This document shows, piece after piece, positions 1 to 14,263 of a DNA stretch of 64,000 nt. Below the pieces are notes generated by a model that saw nothing but the letters and a program-made list of their open reading frames with translations, had not been told where the DNA came from and did not search any database. Position numbers and translations under genes: made by a program. Location of the stretch: assembly GCA_028829895.1 (NCBI GenBank), contig CM054180.1, forward strand, positions 96,842,135 to 96,906,134. The letters are read 5' to 3'. Position 1 is the stretch's first letter. Every line of letters begins with the position of its first letter. Source of the stretch: Sinotaia quadrata (taxonomy: Eukaryota; Mollusca; Gastropoda; Architaenioglossa; Viviparidae).

Positions 1-128
1 CGATTGTCAACAAGAATTTCTCTGTGTACGCACTCGTCTTTCGATATTTCAAAAGTGTGCTATAAATAGAAACAAGTCACAAATCGTACGGTGTGATTAT
101 TCTATGAATATAATTTCATAAAAATAAA
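1..128 (+). other. Probable end of the 3' UTR of a neighbouring lectin paralogue
   Basis: Near-identical to 20102-20229, the end of the probable lectin 3' UTR exon, including an AATAAA at 123-128. If that assignment is right, the coding part of the paralogue lies immediately left of the window. Confidence 0.35.
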
Positions 129-271
129 GAAATGGAAAATATGCGTACACCCTTATCTCTCTGGAATATGTAAATGTATACAAAATAAAGAAAAGCAATA
201 AATACGTAGACTGTTATATTTTTGGTATATTTCTTGGAAGACTGTAAAAATTTGTGGAATGCACGTGTTAG

Positions 272-622
272 ATTATTATTTCAGTATACTTGTACTCACC
301 CACACAAATAGTCATGTTGCCATTATTATTTAAGTATACTTGTACTCACCCACACAAAAAGTCATGTCGCCATTATTATTTAAGTATACTTGTACTCACC
401 CACACAAATAGTCATGTTGCCATTATTATTTAAGTATACTTGTACTCACCCACACAAAAAGTCATGTTGCCATTATTATTTAAGTATACTTGTACTCACC
501 CACACAAATAGTCATGTTGCCATTATTATTTAAGTATACTTGTACTCACCCACACAAATAGTCATGTTGCCATTATTATTTAAGTAAACTTGTACTCACC
601 CACACAAATAGTCATGTTGCCA
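272..622. repeat. 50-bp tandem repeat, 7 copies
   Basis: Unit contains TAAGTATACTTGTACTCACC and AGTCATGTTGCC. Three copies at 20375-20527 in the duplicate block. Confidence 0.95.
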
Positions 623-1508
623 TTAGATTATTTATATGTATGCATTCAACCACACTAGTCATACTATCGCACTCACTCACACAAGTATTGTTATTTAGTC
701 ATAAAAGATTATTATATAATATTTAGGTACACATGCACTTATCCACACAAGTATGTCTTATTGTCAGACGTAGTTACTAGATTACAAGTACTATACAATG
801 CTAGCGGACAGTTATGTAGAATTCCTATTTTACAGACTGGACTACAACGAGCTAACGGACGGTTATGCAGAATTCCTATTTTACAGACTCTAGCGGACAG
901 TTATGTAGAATTCCTATTTTACAGACTGGACTACAAAACAAAATAAATAATGCAAAAACAGATACTATATGTTTTCGTTTGAAAAATAAAATACCCCCCC
1001 CCCCTTACTTTTAAGTAATGTATTAGTTTTCAATTTCCAACTCGTATTACTAACACCACCACCGCATATATACGGTGTGCACTTGTTGAACAATATCACG
1101 TGACTGACCATGCCTCTCCCGTCATCCAACTTTGCTCCGGCCCGACATACCTGGATGCTACGCTGTCGAAATAACCAGTAACACGGAATAACACGTCACG
1201 GTGACAAGAAAGCTCACTATAAACACGTGTATTGAACTTACTCGTCAAAAAACTGACAGCACCCCTTTAATTGGTGCTGCTAATGATCTTTGCGACATGG
1301 AACCCGTGACCTCTCTATGTAAGTTCAAGGTTTCTCTACTTGCCTGGCTCGCCAAGTCGACAATCTTTTATTAGAGATCCCATTAATTAGTTAACGTCAA
1401 ACAGTAACTACGATTCTTTCCTTCATAATCAACTTAACTCAGTTATTATATTAATAAGTCAAGCCCTTGATAATGGCAAAGTATCTTCGATACTTAGTAT
1501 GCAAGCCA

Positions 1509-1516
1509 GGTGTGTG

Positions 1517-1571
<55 letters not shown>
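1509..1571. repeat. (GT)n microsatellite
   Basis: Nearly pure GT run; the matching locus in copy B is 21381-21449 with a different flank. Confidence 0.95.
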
Positions 1572-2288
1572 TGTGTCGGGGATAGAGTTAGCAATCTAGC
1601 AATCGTGTGTTGCTGCTATGACCTCATGTCGAGGAGACGCTGTTAAACTAAATCGTAAACCGCCCTATAAAAAAAAAATAATAAGTTGAATGTAGCCAGC
1701 CATTTTTGGCTATAAGTGAAAATTGCCATAATTGTTTTCCAGTAAAGCGCTGACAATTATATCATTAACGCAATATAAATGTCACGGCTTTATCATGTTG
1801 AGGAAGTTTAAATACGTGGAAGTTAAATGCTTTTATTGACGTGTTTAACTTTTCCTTTATATAATTACGTGTTTTTCTTTATACAGTTAGGTTTTCTTCC
1901 CTGTATACAATTAGGTATTTTTCGTTTGAACTGTATCTTCGTACGGGAAAAACACAACATATAGCTTAATTGTTATATCTAAATTAATATTAGGGGTACT
2001 TTTCATTATTGGAATTTGGTAAATGCCCTCCCTGAGATGAGTTACTGCTTACATAACGGGATATACCATGCCTCGTTATTTACATTAAATTTGGATTTTT
2101 GTTTCCCACCAACATTCTGCCAAGATCGTATGAATTTTTCTATCGTTATTTACATTAAATTTGGATTTTTGTTTCCCACCAACATTCTGCCAAGATCGTA
2201 TGAATTTTGCTATCGTACATTCTTGCCTTGTGTCTTATTTATTTTATATCTTTCTTTCAAAGTGTAGACTCGGGTGAATAGGATACTG

Positions 2289-2592
<304 letters not shown>

Positions 2593-3327
2593 AAAGAAAG
2601 AGACAGAGAGACAGACAGACAGACAGATGACTGGAGAACAAAAGGAGAAAGTGAAAAGAATTTTAAAGCTAAAGGAAAACATAAGAAGCCAGGAATTATC
2701 GACAGGCTGTGTGAAGTTGTCTGCCCTTAACCAACAATGTCTTTCTTTTCCCGTGTTGAGCCAAAGCACGGTAAACATGAAAGATATCCTTGTTTAGCTG
2801 CTCGACACTGGAGGCCATCTTCAAGACTGTATCGGTTTTTAAAACATGTATCAATACAATAACTCATGATTACGAGCCCAAGTCAGAGTAAATATAAATC
2901 AGTGCACACGTTCATTGTCAAACAAGTCAAGAGCAAATAAAAACAATATATCTCAGAGATAGATAATGCACAGTCGTACTGAGCGTTACATGTACATATA
3001 CCTGTGTAACGTCTAGACTAGTGAAACATTATTGTAGCGTGAAGATTATGCAATGCAAAAGCACGGCATTATATCGCAAATAAAACTTAACGACACATTA
3101 TTGCAACTATAACACAAACGATAAAAAATAGCACTTCTACCTTTTACTTCAAGGCACTGTAAATATAAATGTAAAGTTAAAGAAATGCCAGTGGTAATGA
3201 AAGAACACGACAATGCAAATAAAATATAAATTAATAGACTTGTGCAACTATCACATCGTTTAGCAAGTGACGCGTCAGTTATACCAGTCAAACTGATCCT
3301 TACAAGATATACCACCCGTCAGTCATC

Positions 3328-3602
3328 TCAAACTGATACCTTATAAGATACATCATCCGTCAAACTGATACCTTATAAAATACATCATCCGTCAAACTGA
3401 TACCTTATAAAATACATCATCCGTCAAACTGATACCTTATAAAATACATCATCCGTCAAACTGATACCTTATAAAATACATCATCCGTCAAACTGATACC
3501 TTATAAAATACATCATCCGTCAAACTGATACCTTATAAAATACATCATCCGTCAAACTGATACCTTATAAAATACATCATCCGTCAAACTGATACCTTAT
3601 AA
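3328..3602. repeat. 32-bp tandem repeat, about 9 copies
   Basis: Unit contains CATCCGTCAAACTGATACCT. Degenerate relatives (GTCA-CCCGTCAGTCAT) continue to 3710, and in copy B to about 23840. Confidence 0.95.
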
Positions 3603-3710
3603 GACGTCACCCGTCATTCATCTCAGTCAAACTGATACTTTATAAGATACGTCACCCGTCAGTCATTCAAGTCAATTCATGTCTCAAAAAATATGCCACC
3701 CGTCAGTCAC

Positions 3711-6700
3711 ATAATGGAGTTAAGTCCTGTTGTCAAAGTTTGACTCTGAGAGGAATTGTCTTAGAGTGAGACTTCTAAGAGGGGAATTTTCTCTGAGGCA
3801 ATCTAAGGAAAGAATCAGTAGGATTTGTGGCATACAAAAGTAGAGCCAAGTTCATACTGACTTATGTGTTGTGGCCAGTAATCCAATAAGACTCTTACCC
3901 TGGAGGTCCATCCATAAAAGACAGAAACACTTATTGTCTAGAAAGTTATTATCAGACACATAATAGTTACATTATTTAGCAGTGACATTGTAGCATAGCT
4001 GTTCATATGTAATCATACTGGGCTGCTTTCTTTAAAAAAATAATTTCACTTTTCTTTTATTCAGTTTTTTATTGTTGTTCTATAAAGTTTCTTATTTTAC
4101 TTTTATTCATCTCATTACATTCTTATCATCTCCTATTTATGTATTGTCATTCTGTAATGTTTGTATTGTCTATGTTGCTATGTTAAATGTGGTGGATAAA
4201 CACCTAGGGTCTTTTAATCAAGCTATTTATTTAATCCCACACGTGAAACCAATGTTATCTGTCTGTGTGACTGTCTCCCATTCAGTTACATCATTGGGAG
4301 TTTTCTAACCAGGATAGGATGCGATGGCACTAGGGCATGAAATACAGGTAATTTAGTGCAGTTTGTATCTATTGACAAGAGAGACAACATATATACAGGT
4401 AATTTAGTGTAATCTGTTTCTATTGACAAGATAGATAACTCTTAAATGGCTAGTTTAGTACAATTGATGTCTATGGAGAAGAGAGATAACTCTTTGTTAG
4501 AGAAGCCTTGGCAAATTAAGCCTGTTTTAATTAACTAAAGATTTTCTTATTCCTTTTTGATTAACTATTTTTATTAATAAGGAGTTTTCCTTTGTTTTCC
4601 TTTTCCTTCTATAATGACCATTGTACCATTATTGGCCTTGAACTGTGGTGCAATACTAAGAGTCATAGGTCTCTTGACCATCAGACATGAATGGTTGAAA
4701 GGAGAAGGGTAGTGGAAAGTAGCTTATTAAACCGGACGCTTGATGTCCATATAAAGAGATATGTTTTCTGCCGATGACGTCGGTCAAGTATGCAGAAGTC
4801 GTAGGAACTCTATAAATATGGGCTGGGTATGTTAGTGAGTTATTCACAAGGGACTGTGTCTATTTTCAAAAGCAGAATTAATTATGTGGATGAAGATTTT
4901 AGCCTGCAGTTACTTCAGAAAAAGGTAAAACTTATTGAATTCTCATCTATAATATGTATTGTATTAAAAGTGCTATAGAAATAATTATGTATTTTTCATT
5001 TGATTTTGTATGAATTATCGCCCTTTCCTCACGACGTTCTGTGGTAATAGAGGTAGTATAAAATCAGATTTAACATGTGCTCTGTTTTACTATAACTATT
5101 TGATTTGTTGTGACGCATAGTGATGCAGTGGGGTGCCATTTCATCTCCACTGATGTGAAACAAGTCGTAATGATTGTAACCCGCATGTGCATGGGTTGGG
5201 CATTTCCCATCAAGGTCGAATTGTAAGAGAAACTTATTTCTGCGCCTCTCAAATGAACATGATCAACAAATTATGGACTATACACTGATAGAAATCATAC
5301 TATATTTCAGTGGGCTTGAGAGTTGTGCCATTTACCTTCTACACATGTTGCACATTGTGTTGAGGCAGTTTCAAAGACAGTGTGACAGATCCTACAACGT
5401 ACCAGTGATGCATTGATTGTCATGTGTATGACTGTCAGGACGGACCTCTTCGATAACTGAATGCCAGTTAAGTGGAACTTCCAAATGACTCTAATCTAAG
5501 ACTTGTGTTATGATCCATTACGAACTTTATGGACAGAATAGGTGGTCTCAGAAGACCATTCGTATATTGTTTTACCATTTGATTGATGTATTATTTTGTT
5601 GTAAATTATTAAATTTTATCTTCGTAATCTTAAGAACTGAATTTGCCTTGATTATTAGAAAGACTGAGAGGGTTGATGGGTGCAAAGTCATACGTGGAAA
5701 TGAATGATTTTCTCTATGTGTAACCAATCAAAATTAAGATAACTAATCCAACCCGTGCATTGTACGCGGATTTATTGTCACAATATTGAATGCCAGAATT
5801 CAAGGATAATTAAATTGTAGAGGCTGAAGGGTGAATCAGGCATCCAGTCAGTCGTCCATATAGGTGCGATATTAAAATTAATAACTCTAAAACCTCGTGT
5901 TGAGAAAGGATCTTTAAATATTAACTGGAACATAACACTCTTATACAGGTAATTTAGTGTAATTTGTCTATTGACAAGATAGATAACACTTATTTAGGCA
6001 ATTTAGTGCAACCTGTGTTTATTAAAAAAGAGAGGTAATTTTGTTCAATCTGTATCTACTAAAAGAGAGATAACTTTTATACAGGTAATTTAGTTCAATC
6101 TGTGTCTTTTGACAAGAGAGATAACACTTATATGGGTAATTTAGTGCAACCTGTGTTTATTGACAAGATAGATAACTCTTATGCATGTAATTTAGTGCAA
6201 ACAGTTTTGATTGAAAAAGAGGGAATTATTTTTATACACGTAATTTAGTTCGATCTGTGTCTTTTGACAAGAGAGATAGTTCATTTAGTGGTAATTTAGT
6301 GCAACCAGTTTTTATTGTCAAGACAGATCACTCTTATACAGGTAATTTAGTGTAATATGTGTTGATTATCAATTCAAACATGTTGCTCAGTTAGAAAATA
6401 TGTGTGTACGTGAGAGAGAGAGACAACATCAAAACTCCTACAGCACGATCAAGAATTTGGACCTATTAATTTATCGTGTTTATTTTATGATAAATAATGG
6501 GTAAAATTATCGTATTTATTTTATGATTAATAATGGGTACATTTTTCGTGTTTATTTTATGATTAATAATGCGTATATTTAGAAAAGTAAAGTGTTCCTA
6601 ACAATTTCCAAAGAAGCGTTGTTACTTACAAATCTTCTCTGACTTTTCAATAGGAATTAATATCTTAAAATAGCAAATGAAAGCAGCAATTCACACCAAA

Positions 6701-7749
6701 ATAAACCAATCGAAAACAGTAGATTTTACTTTTGGGTGGGTGGGAAATGATATTTTAGCACAATTAAAGTTATCTCTCCCTTGTTTGTTTTTTTCTTTTT
6801 AATACTGACCAAACGCTATGTCAGATTGTTAATGGAATATTTTTGATATTACACTAATGGAAGGAAGTTATATAGACATATCGTATCTGTGCTTCCATCC
6901 AACCGGTCTCTGAACTATTGTCCATCCATCCTTTGAAATAACTTATTGTTGACTTGTGATATATTAATTTTATTCCTCCCCACCCCACCCGAATTAATGC
7001 ACAGTCCATGCAAAAGTCACAAATTGCAAAATAAAATAAAATAATTAAAATAACAGCAATTATTTAATAAGTGAGTGAATACCTACCTAAATATTTGCAA
7101 ATGACTTGTGGAGACGGGAAATAGGAATTAAGTGTTAATATTTTATTTATTGACATTATTTTTCTTTCATCATTTTAGTATTACTAATTTTGAGATTTTA
7201 TTATGAGTATTCCGATTCAAAAATGTAGTGAATTCGCACACATTAAAAGAATACTAATTTCATTTTTTTAAAAGAAAATATAATGTTTACTTAGTTTTAA
7301 TAAAGTAATGAGAAAAATCTTCCTAATTTTGCTTACTCAAATATAATAAAGTAATTCTTAAACTTTGCAAAATATTACTCACTTGTATTAAAGTAATTCT
7401 TAAACTTTGCAAAATAACGTATACTCAAATGTACTAATGTAATATGTTAAGATTACAAAAAATGTTTACTCTGAAGATAGAGACGCATAGAGATACAGAG
7501 ACAGATATACAGAGATATTAAGATACAAAAAGACAGCGAGACAAAAGAGAGAGATGCAAAGTGGCAAACAGACAGGTAGAGAAAGAAAAAGACAGTGAGA
7601 AACAAAAAGACTGAGAGACAAGAGATAAAGTTAGAGAGAAAGACAACGAAAATAAAAGAATCTTAAGGCATGTTTACTTGTGCAAAACGCAACATCAGCA
7701 TTATTTCATAAGTATCTTACGTAAATCATTACTTATTACTGTATAAAAA
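3711..7749. other. Intergenic, no supported gene
   Basis: AT-rich. Holds a dispersed family of roughly 57-bp units (next entry) and AGAGA-type purine runs at 7480-7660. One weak candidate promoter plus two-exon small ORF at 4775-5416 is discussed as a finding. Nothing else coding is recognised. Confidence 0.6.
5943..6362. repeat. Degenerate about 57-bp repeat, second cluster
   Basis: Units share ACAGGTAATTTAGTG and TTGACAAGAGAGATAAC. A first cluster lies at 4335-4490, 1.5 kb upstream, so the family was spread after its expansion. Confidence 0.75.
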
Positions 7750-8085
7750 CAGAGCAAACATTGTTTTATAAAGATTATTGAAATACAACAGAGCAAACAT
7801 TGTCTTATAAAGCTTATTGAAATACAACAGAGCAAACATTGTCTTATAAAGCTTATTGAAATAAAACAGAGCAAACATTGTCTTATAAAGCTTATTGAAA
7901 TACAACAGAGCAAACACTGTCTTATAAAGCTTATTGAAATACAAAAGAGCAAACATTGTCTTATAAAGCTTATTGAAATACAACAGAACAAACATTGTTT
8001 TATAAAGCTTATTGAAATACAACAGAGCAAACATTGTCTTATAAAGCTTATTGAAATACAACAGAGCAAACATTGTCTTATAAAC
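7750..8085. repeat. 39-bp tandem repeat, about 8-9 copies
   Basis: Unit contains ACAGAGCAAACATTGTCTTA. The period is divisible by three, which gives long spurious frames. A CT-rich tract of TCTCTGTCTCTTTG-like units follows to 8530. Confidence 0.95.
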
Positions 8086-8821
8086 TTACTTGTCTCTGTT
8101 TCTCTATGCATCTCTGTCTTTTTGTTTTTCAGTATCTTTGTATATCTGTCTCTGTATCTGTATGCATCTCTGTCTTTTTGTATATCTCTGTCTATTCGTC
8201 TGTCCATCTCTTTGTATGTCTGTTTTTGTGTCTCTATGTATGATTGTATCTTTGATTGTGTGTCTCTGTCACGTTGTCTCTCGGTTTCTTTGAATCTATG
8301 TCTTTCAGTCTGTCTCTTTGTCTCTCACTCTCTTGGTATCTCTGCAATATTTGTACTCTTTGTGTGTCTCTCTTTGCATTTCAGTCTCTTGATTTCTTTG
8401 TCTCTGTCTCTTTGTTCCTCTGTCTGTCTCTCCGTCATTTTATCTCTTTGTCAGTCTCTTTTTCTCTTAGTCTCTTCTTGTTTGTCTCTTTGTTTCGCTG
8501 TCTCTTTATGCCTCTGTCTCTCTGTATAGTTAGCAATGTTCTTTTTTTCTGTCTAGTTGGTATAGGAATATATTTCTGTGCCTAATCTCTGCCTCTCTGT
8601 TTAGTTAATTTATATTCATCTATTTAGATAGATGTTAATGTGTGCGCATCTTCTTCGGTTAATAGTGTATAGTCATCGAACTAGACAGCTGCATATGTGT
8701 GTCTAACGTCTCGTTAGCTAGTAGTGCATATACATATAACCAGTTACAGTTTGTATCAGTGATTTCCTCCCTTTAGGTTGTAAAGCCTATTCATCTAGAA
8801 TCTAGATACTGAATATCTGTG

Positions 8822-9020
8822 TGCCTAACCTCTCTTTAGTTAGGAGTGTATATTCTTCTAACTATATAGTTATATATCAGTGTGCCTAACCTCTCTTTAG
8901 TTAGTGTATATTCTTCTAACTATATAGTTACATATCAATGTGCCTAACCACTCTTTAGTTAGTGTATATTCTTCTAACTATATAGTTACATATCAGTGTG
9001 CCTAACCTCTCTTTAGTTAG
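8822..9020. repeat. 58-bp tandem repeat, 3-4 copies, then (AT)n
   Basis: Unit contains GTGCCTAACCTCTCTTTAGT. An AT run follows at 9104-9140, with two more diverged units to 9240. Confidence 0.85.
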
Positions 9021-9103
9021 TAGTGTTTTTTCAGTATCTAGATAGGTACATATCACCTGTCCCTAATTTCTATTTAGTTAGCATTGTGTATTTAACTAGC
9101 TAA

Positions 9104-9141
<38 letters not shown>

Positions 9142-9340
9142 TCTATTTAGTTAGTAGTGTATTCAACTATCTAAAGATATATATGTACATATACTCTATT
9201 TAGTTAGTAGTGTATTCATTTAGCTAGATGATTATATGTCTGTGTGTCTAATCCCTGTCATACAGTCAGTTTTAATGAAGGAAAGCATATCTTTTAATAG
9301 AAGTGAACGTACAGCATTATATGCTACCATAAATGTATTT

Positions 9341-9800
9341 AATTAACTTGTATATTACAAAAGCATGTACAAGTATGTCATCGCATTGTGTATTAGAAAA
9401 GCATGTACAAGTATGTCATGGCATTGTATATTAGAAAAGCATGTACAAGTATGTCATGGCATTGTATATTAGAAAAGCATGTACAAATATGTCATGGCAT
9501 TGTTTATTAGAAAAGCATGTACAAGTATGTCATCGCATTGTTTATTAGAAAAGCATGTACAAGTATGTCATCGCATTGTGTATTAGAAAAGCATGTACAA
9601 GTATGTCATGGCATTGTATATTAGAAAAGCATGTACAAGTATGTCATGGCATTGTATATTAGAAAAGCATGTACAAGTATGTCATGGCATTGTATATTAG
9701 AAAAGCATGTGCAAGTATATCATGGCGTTGTTTCTTAGAAAAGCATGTACAAGTATGTCATGGCATTGTTTATTAGAAAAGCATGTACAAGTATGTCATC
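9341..9800. repeat. 38-bp tandem repeat, about 12 copies
   Basis: Unit contains TTAGAAAAGCATGTACAAGT and ATGTCATGGCATTG. 9801-10225 between this and the next array holds nothing recognised. Confidence 0.95.
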
Positions 9801-10225
9801 ATCTTAGAAAACCCTGTCAACGAAAGTGTGTAAACAAACTTAAATGCATTATAGTCTAACCGTTTGACAAATCCGTTTCCTTTCATAAAATGTTTTGCTG
9901 ATTTGGCTACACCAATCATTCATTCAACCTTTCTTAATGAAAAGATATAAGAAAAAAATGTTATATCTTTATATATGTTTTTTTTAACCAATAAATAGTA
10001 TTTTTATCTATCCTACATGCTGTTTGTCTGTGTGATCGTCATTACAACAGCCGTTTGCTTTCAATTTATCTTGACACAACCACTTGTTTTTAAAGTAATT
10101 TGATCATGACAGTGAGCCGCCACCAGTTCCAGTTTATAAAAAGTATACCTGATATTTTCTATATACTTTTGATCGTCATATATACATTTCCAGCCTGTCC
10201 TTGCTAAACCACGGCCCTTAGTGAA

Positions 10226-10570
10226 ACCTGTGTCATGTTCAGGGGTAAAATATACATGTGCATACATAACAGACTAAGACCATCAGCAACAGACATGTCA
10301 TGTTCAGGGGTAAAATATACAGGTACATACATAACAGGCTAAGGATATCAGCAACAGACATGTCATGTTCAGGGTTAAATATACATGTGCATACATAACA
10401 GCCTAAGACCATCAGCAACAAACATGTCATGTTCAGGGGTAAAATATACATGTGAATACATAACATGCTAAGACCATCAGCAACAGACATGTCATGTTCA
10501 GGGGTAAAATATACATGTGCATACATAACATGCTAAGACCATCAGCAACAGACATGTCATGTTCAGTAAA
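10226..10570. repeat. 65-bp tandem repeat, 5 copies
   Basis: Unit contains GACATGTCATGTTCAGGGGT and CTAAGACCATCAGCAACA. 10571-11377 has short CAT/ATG-rich microsatellites (10735-10935) and no gene. Confidence 0.93.
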
Positions 10571-11377
10571 GTATACATGTTCATTCGATATATTTGTAAT
10601 TAAATTACTCTGTACATATACTTTTAAATCCCGTCTTTGTGTGTTTGTTCTTTCTTCATTAAGAAAAATGATCAGACTTAAATATTATTTTCTGCCGTTT
10701 CTGATCAGGGTATTATAGGGTTTCAATCTTGCATGTTCATCATCTTCATCAACAGCAGCATCTTCTTCATCACCATCACCAGCAGCATGATGATGATGAT
10801 GAACATTGTGTAATCAATGAAAGATTGATACCTAGTACTACCCGCGTCAGAAGCTCCAGAAAAATCATATTTAATTATCAGCACCATCACCATTATTATC
10901 ATCCTCATTTTTATTATCATGATTATCATCGTCGTCATGCGTAATATATTACGCGCCAAAACGCCCATTTCTGACGGTAACGTGAAACTTTGGCCAGTAT
11001 GAGAAAACTATATTTTTAAAAATATATCTTCCATAAGAATAACTCAAAGATAAAATTTCCGATACGTATATTTTCGTCCAAACACCGAAGGTTAGGCGAC
11101 ACGAAACGCTAGCGTTTGTTATAAATACTTTCCAGACCAGTAAATTGGAGTCATATATATGTTAACTGCAGTGTGTTATAAATACTTTCCAGACGAGTAA
11201 ATGGGAGTCATATATGGTGTAACTGCAGTAAACACCGAAGGTTAGGGGACATCAATACCTGTGTATATATTAAATGGACAAACGAACACAAGAATTTGAT
11301 ATGCTGTTGATTTCTCTTCACCCCCGCCCCCCTTCCCGATTCTTGATTCAAATGGAATTTAACAGCAAGTCTCACAG

Positions 11378-11384
11378 TATATTA
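11378..11384 (+). promoter_or_regulatory. Possible TATA-like element for the lectin gene
   Basis: TATATTA lies 48 bases upstream of the lectin start codon, which would leave a 5' UTR of about 20-25 bases. This is a weak match in an AT-rich background. Confidence 0.25.
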
Positions 11385-11431
11385 ATGGGGCAGTTTGCAC
11401 CACATAACAGACAGGAAGCCGCTCATTCTAA

Positions 11432-11506
11432 ATGACGAAAATGCAAACAACACTCACAAAGATGTTTCTGCTGTTGGTTTCCATCGTGTTTGGGTGTTCA
11501 TTCGGG
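11432..11506 (+). CDS. Lectin coding exon 1: signal peptide
   Basis: 25 codons, from an ATG preceded by an in-frame TAA to GGG followed by the donor GTGAGA. The run MFLLLVSIVFG is the hydrophobic core. It ends in phase 0, matching the phase-0 acceptor at 14340. No other gene-like sequence is seen in the 2.8 kb intron that follows; it holds minisatellites and a hairpin. Confidence 0.8.
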
Positions 11507-14204
11507 GTGAGAACTATTTTTGCTTTTAGTATTTTACTCTGAGATGTTGGCTTCAGGTGTCTGGGTATTTGGTCGGGGTGATAGATAAGTTTGTACTTTT
11601 TACAATTTTTTGTTGATGTATAGGTGATGATTTTTTTTTTTTTTACATAAGTGGTGAATGTATATTTACTTCTCTCTAATTCAACCCACATCTCAAATAT
11701 GCCTTCTGTCATCTCAAAGTTGTAAAAGTATATCAAGTCATTGATAGAATTTCTATATACTAATATCAAGTCATTGATAGAATTTCTATACACTAATATC
11801 AAGTCATTGATAGAATTTCTATATACTAATATCAAGTCATTGATAGAATTTCTATACACTAATATCAAGTCATTGATAGAATTTCTATATACTAATATCA
11901 CGTCATTGATAGAATGTCTATACACTTAAATATATCAAAGTATTTCTCATCTGTTCGATTATGATTGGTACTGACATTTATTAATCCACTTTAATTTTCA
12001 AGTTTTGAGCAATACATATACACATACACGCACACACACACTCACATACACACTCGCGCACGCACAACCATCGCAAACAGGCCTTCGTGAAATGAAAATG
12101 TCATTGTTATGAAATTATAAATTTCAATGTAGTTATAAATCACAATTCTTGGGGAAAAGTCTTCATTTTGGGACAGTATAAGCATGACGTGTCTTGCCTT
12201 TGTTGTAATTTGCTGACGACGACTACAACTACACTGCTGTGCCACACCATTCCTGAAACAGAAAAACAGAATACAACTATAAATATCATGAATTATAATA
12301 TAAACGATTCCACTTTGTCTTTTATCTCAAACTTATTTCAACCGGCTTAGAAAATCATTAGCCCTCTTTCAGACCATCAGTGAGAGAAAAATGAATGATA
12401 TTTTTTATAAACAAAATATTATTCTCTTAAACTATCAAAAATTTCAATTTTTTTTGTAAATCCAATTTCGCACTCACATATTGTTCACACAGTAAAGTTT
12501 CTATATAATACCTATAAATTATTTTATCCTGATTCTTTACATTGACAGTAATAAAATCTTCAAGACATGATAAAGGTAGCGCTATTACGTTATTAAACCC
12601 ATTTTATTTTCAAATAATTTCATTGGTCGAGTGTCTCTGGCCAGGTATTGGTTGGTTAATGTTTAGTGATTAAATACTTTCATTGGTCGGGTGTCTCTGG
12701 TCAGGTATTGGTTGGTTAATGTTTAGTGATTAAATACTTTCATTGGTCGAGTGTCTCTGGCCAGGTATTGGTTGGTTAATGTTTAGTGATTAAATACTTT
12801 CATTGGTCGAGTGTCTCTGGTCAGGTATTGGTTGGTTAATGTTTAGTGATTAAATACTTTCATTGGTCGAGTGTCTCTGGTCAGGTATTGGTTGGTTAAT
12901 GTTTAGTGATTAAATACTTTCATTGGTCGAGTGTCTCTGGCCAGGTAGTGGTTGGTTAATGTTTAGTGATTAAATACTTTCATTGGTCGAGTGTCTCTGG
13001 TCAAGTATTGGTTGGTTAATGTTTAGTGATTAAGTCATCACTAGAGACCTTGGTCCATCATAGTCTACCATTTATAAATCGGAGTATAACCGGGACTTGA
13101 TTTGCGTTCAACCCAATATGTGACATAATGTTATGTAATTCTTTTCATTAACTTTTAATAATAAAATTGTAAGATTCTCTTTCAATAATGTGTTATTGAT
13201 TGTGTGAAAACAGTGTAGTATCACATATAATACTGAATGTTAATGTAACATGAGAGTCTGAATTATTAATTTAAGTCACATATAATATTGAGTGTTAATG
13301 TAACATGAATTATTAATTTAAGTCACAGTGCTGATTGCATGAGGGCGATATCACAACATTTACCAGAACATCACCCCAATAACAGTCAGATACCTACAAA
13401 AGCATCTAAAAGTGGTTTAGTGTTTTACGCCGAATAATATATGAGCTAATTTGTTTAAATATAGGTCACCCTGCCTCTAAATTTATTGTTAAATTTATTT
13501 ACCTCCTTACACATATTGATGCGCATGTGTTGGAGAGACAATGGGTATCTATCTATTATACACATACATATTACCTATTTTATTAAAGTTTTCATGGTAT
13601 TAATAATGACTTACTAATAATTAGCAATAATGTAATAGAATAAATACAAGCACGTGCTAATTGCATGCAGCTGTTACTGAATATTGAAGAGTAGGAGATC
13701 GTTTCCTCATTTTCAGTTTACTTCAGATCTCCTACTCTTCAATATTCAGTAACACTTTGAGAATAAGTCATTTTCTTATACATTACGACTTATAACACTT
13801 TGAGAATAAGTCATTTTCTTATACATTACGACTTCATAACACTTTGAGAATAAGTCATTTTCTTATACATTACGACTTCATAACACTTTGAGAATAAGTC
13901 ATTTTCTTATACATTACGACTTCATAACACTTTGAGAATAAGTCATTTTCTTATACATTACGACTTCATAACACTTTGAGAATAAGTCATTTTCTTATAC
14001 ATTACGACTTCATAACACTTTGAGAATAAGTCATTTTCTTATACATTACGACTTCATAACACTTTGAGAATAAGTCATTTTCTTATACATTACGACTTCA
14101 TGCGCAGTAAATTTGTTATTCGAGTATGTGTGTGTGTTTTTAGCTGTAATGAATATGTTACTCGAGTATATGTGTGTATGTTTTCAGCTGTAATAAATGT
14201 GTTA

Positions 14205-14263
<59 letters not shown>

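Noticed and set aside
7701..8207. Long minus-strand frame with a 13-residue repeat
   Set aside because: 39-bp minisatellite plus CT-rich low-complexity DNA; no gene evidence.
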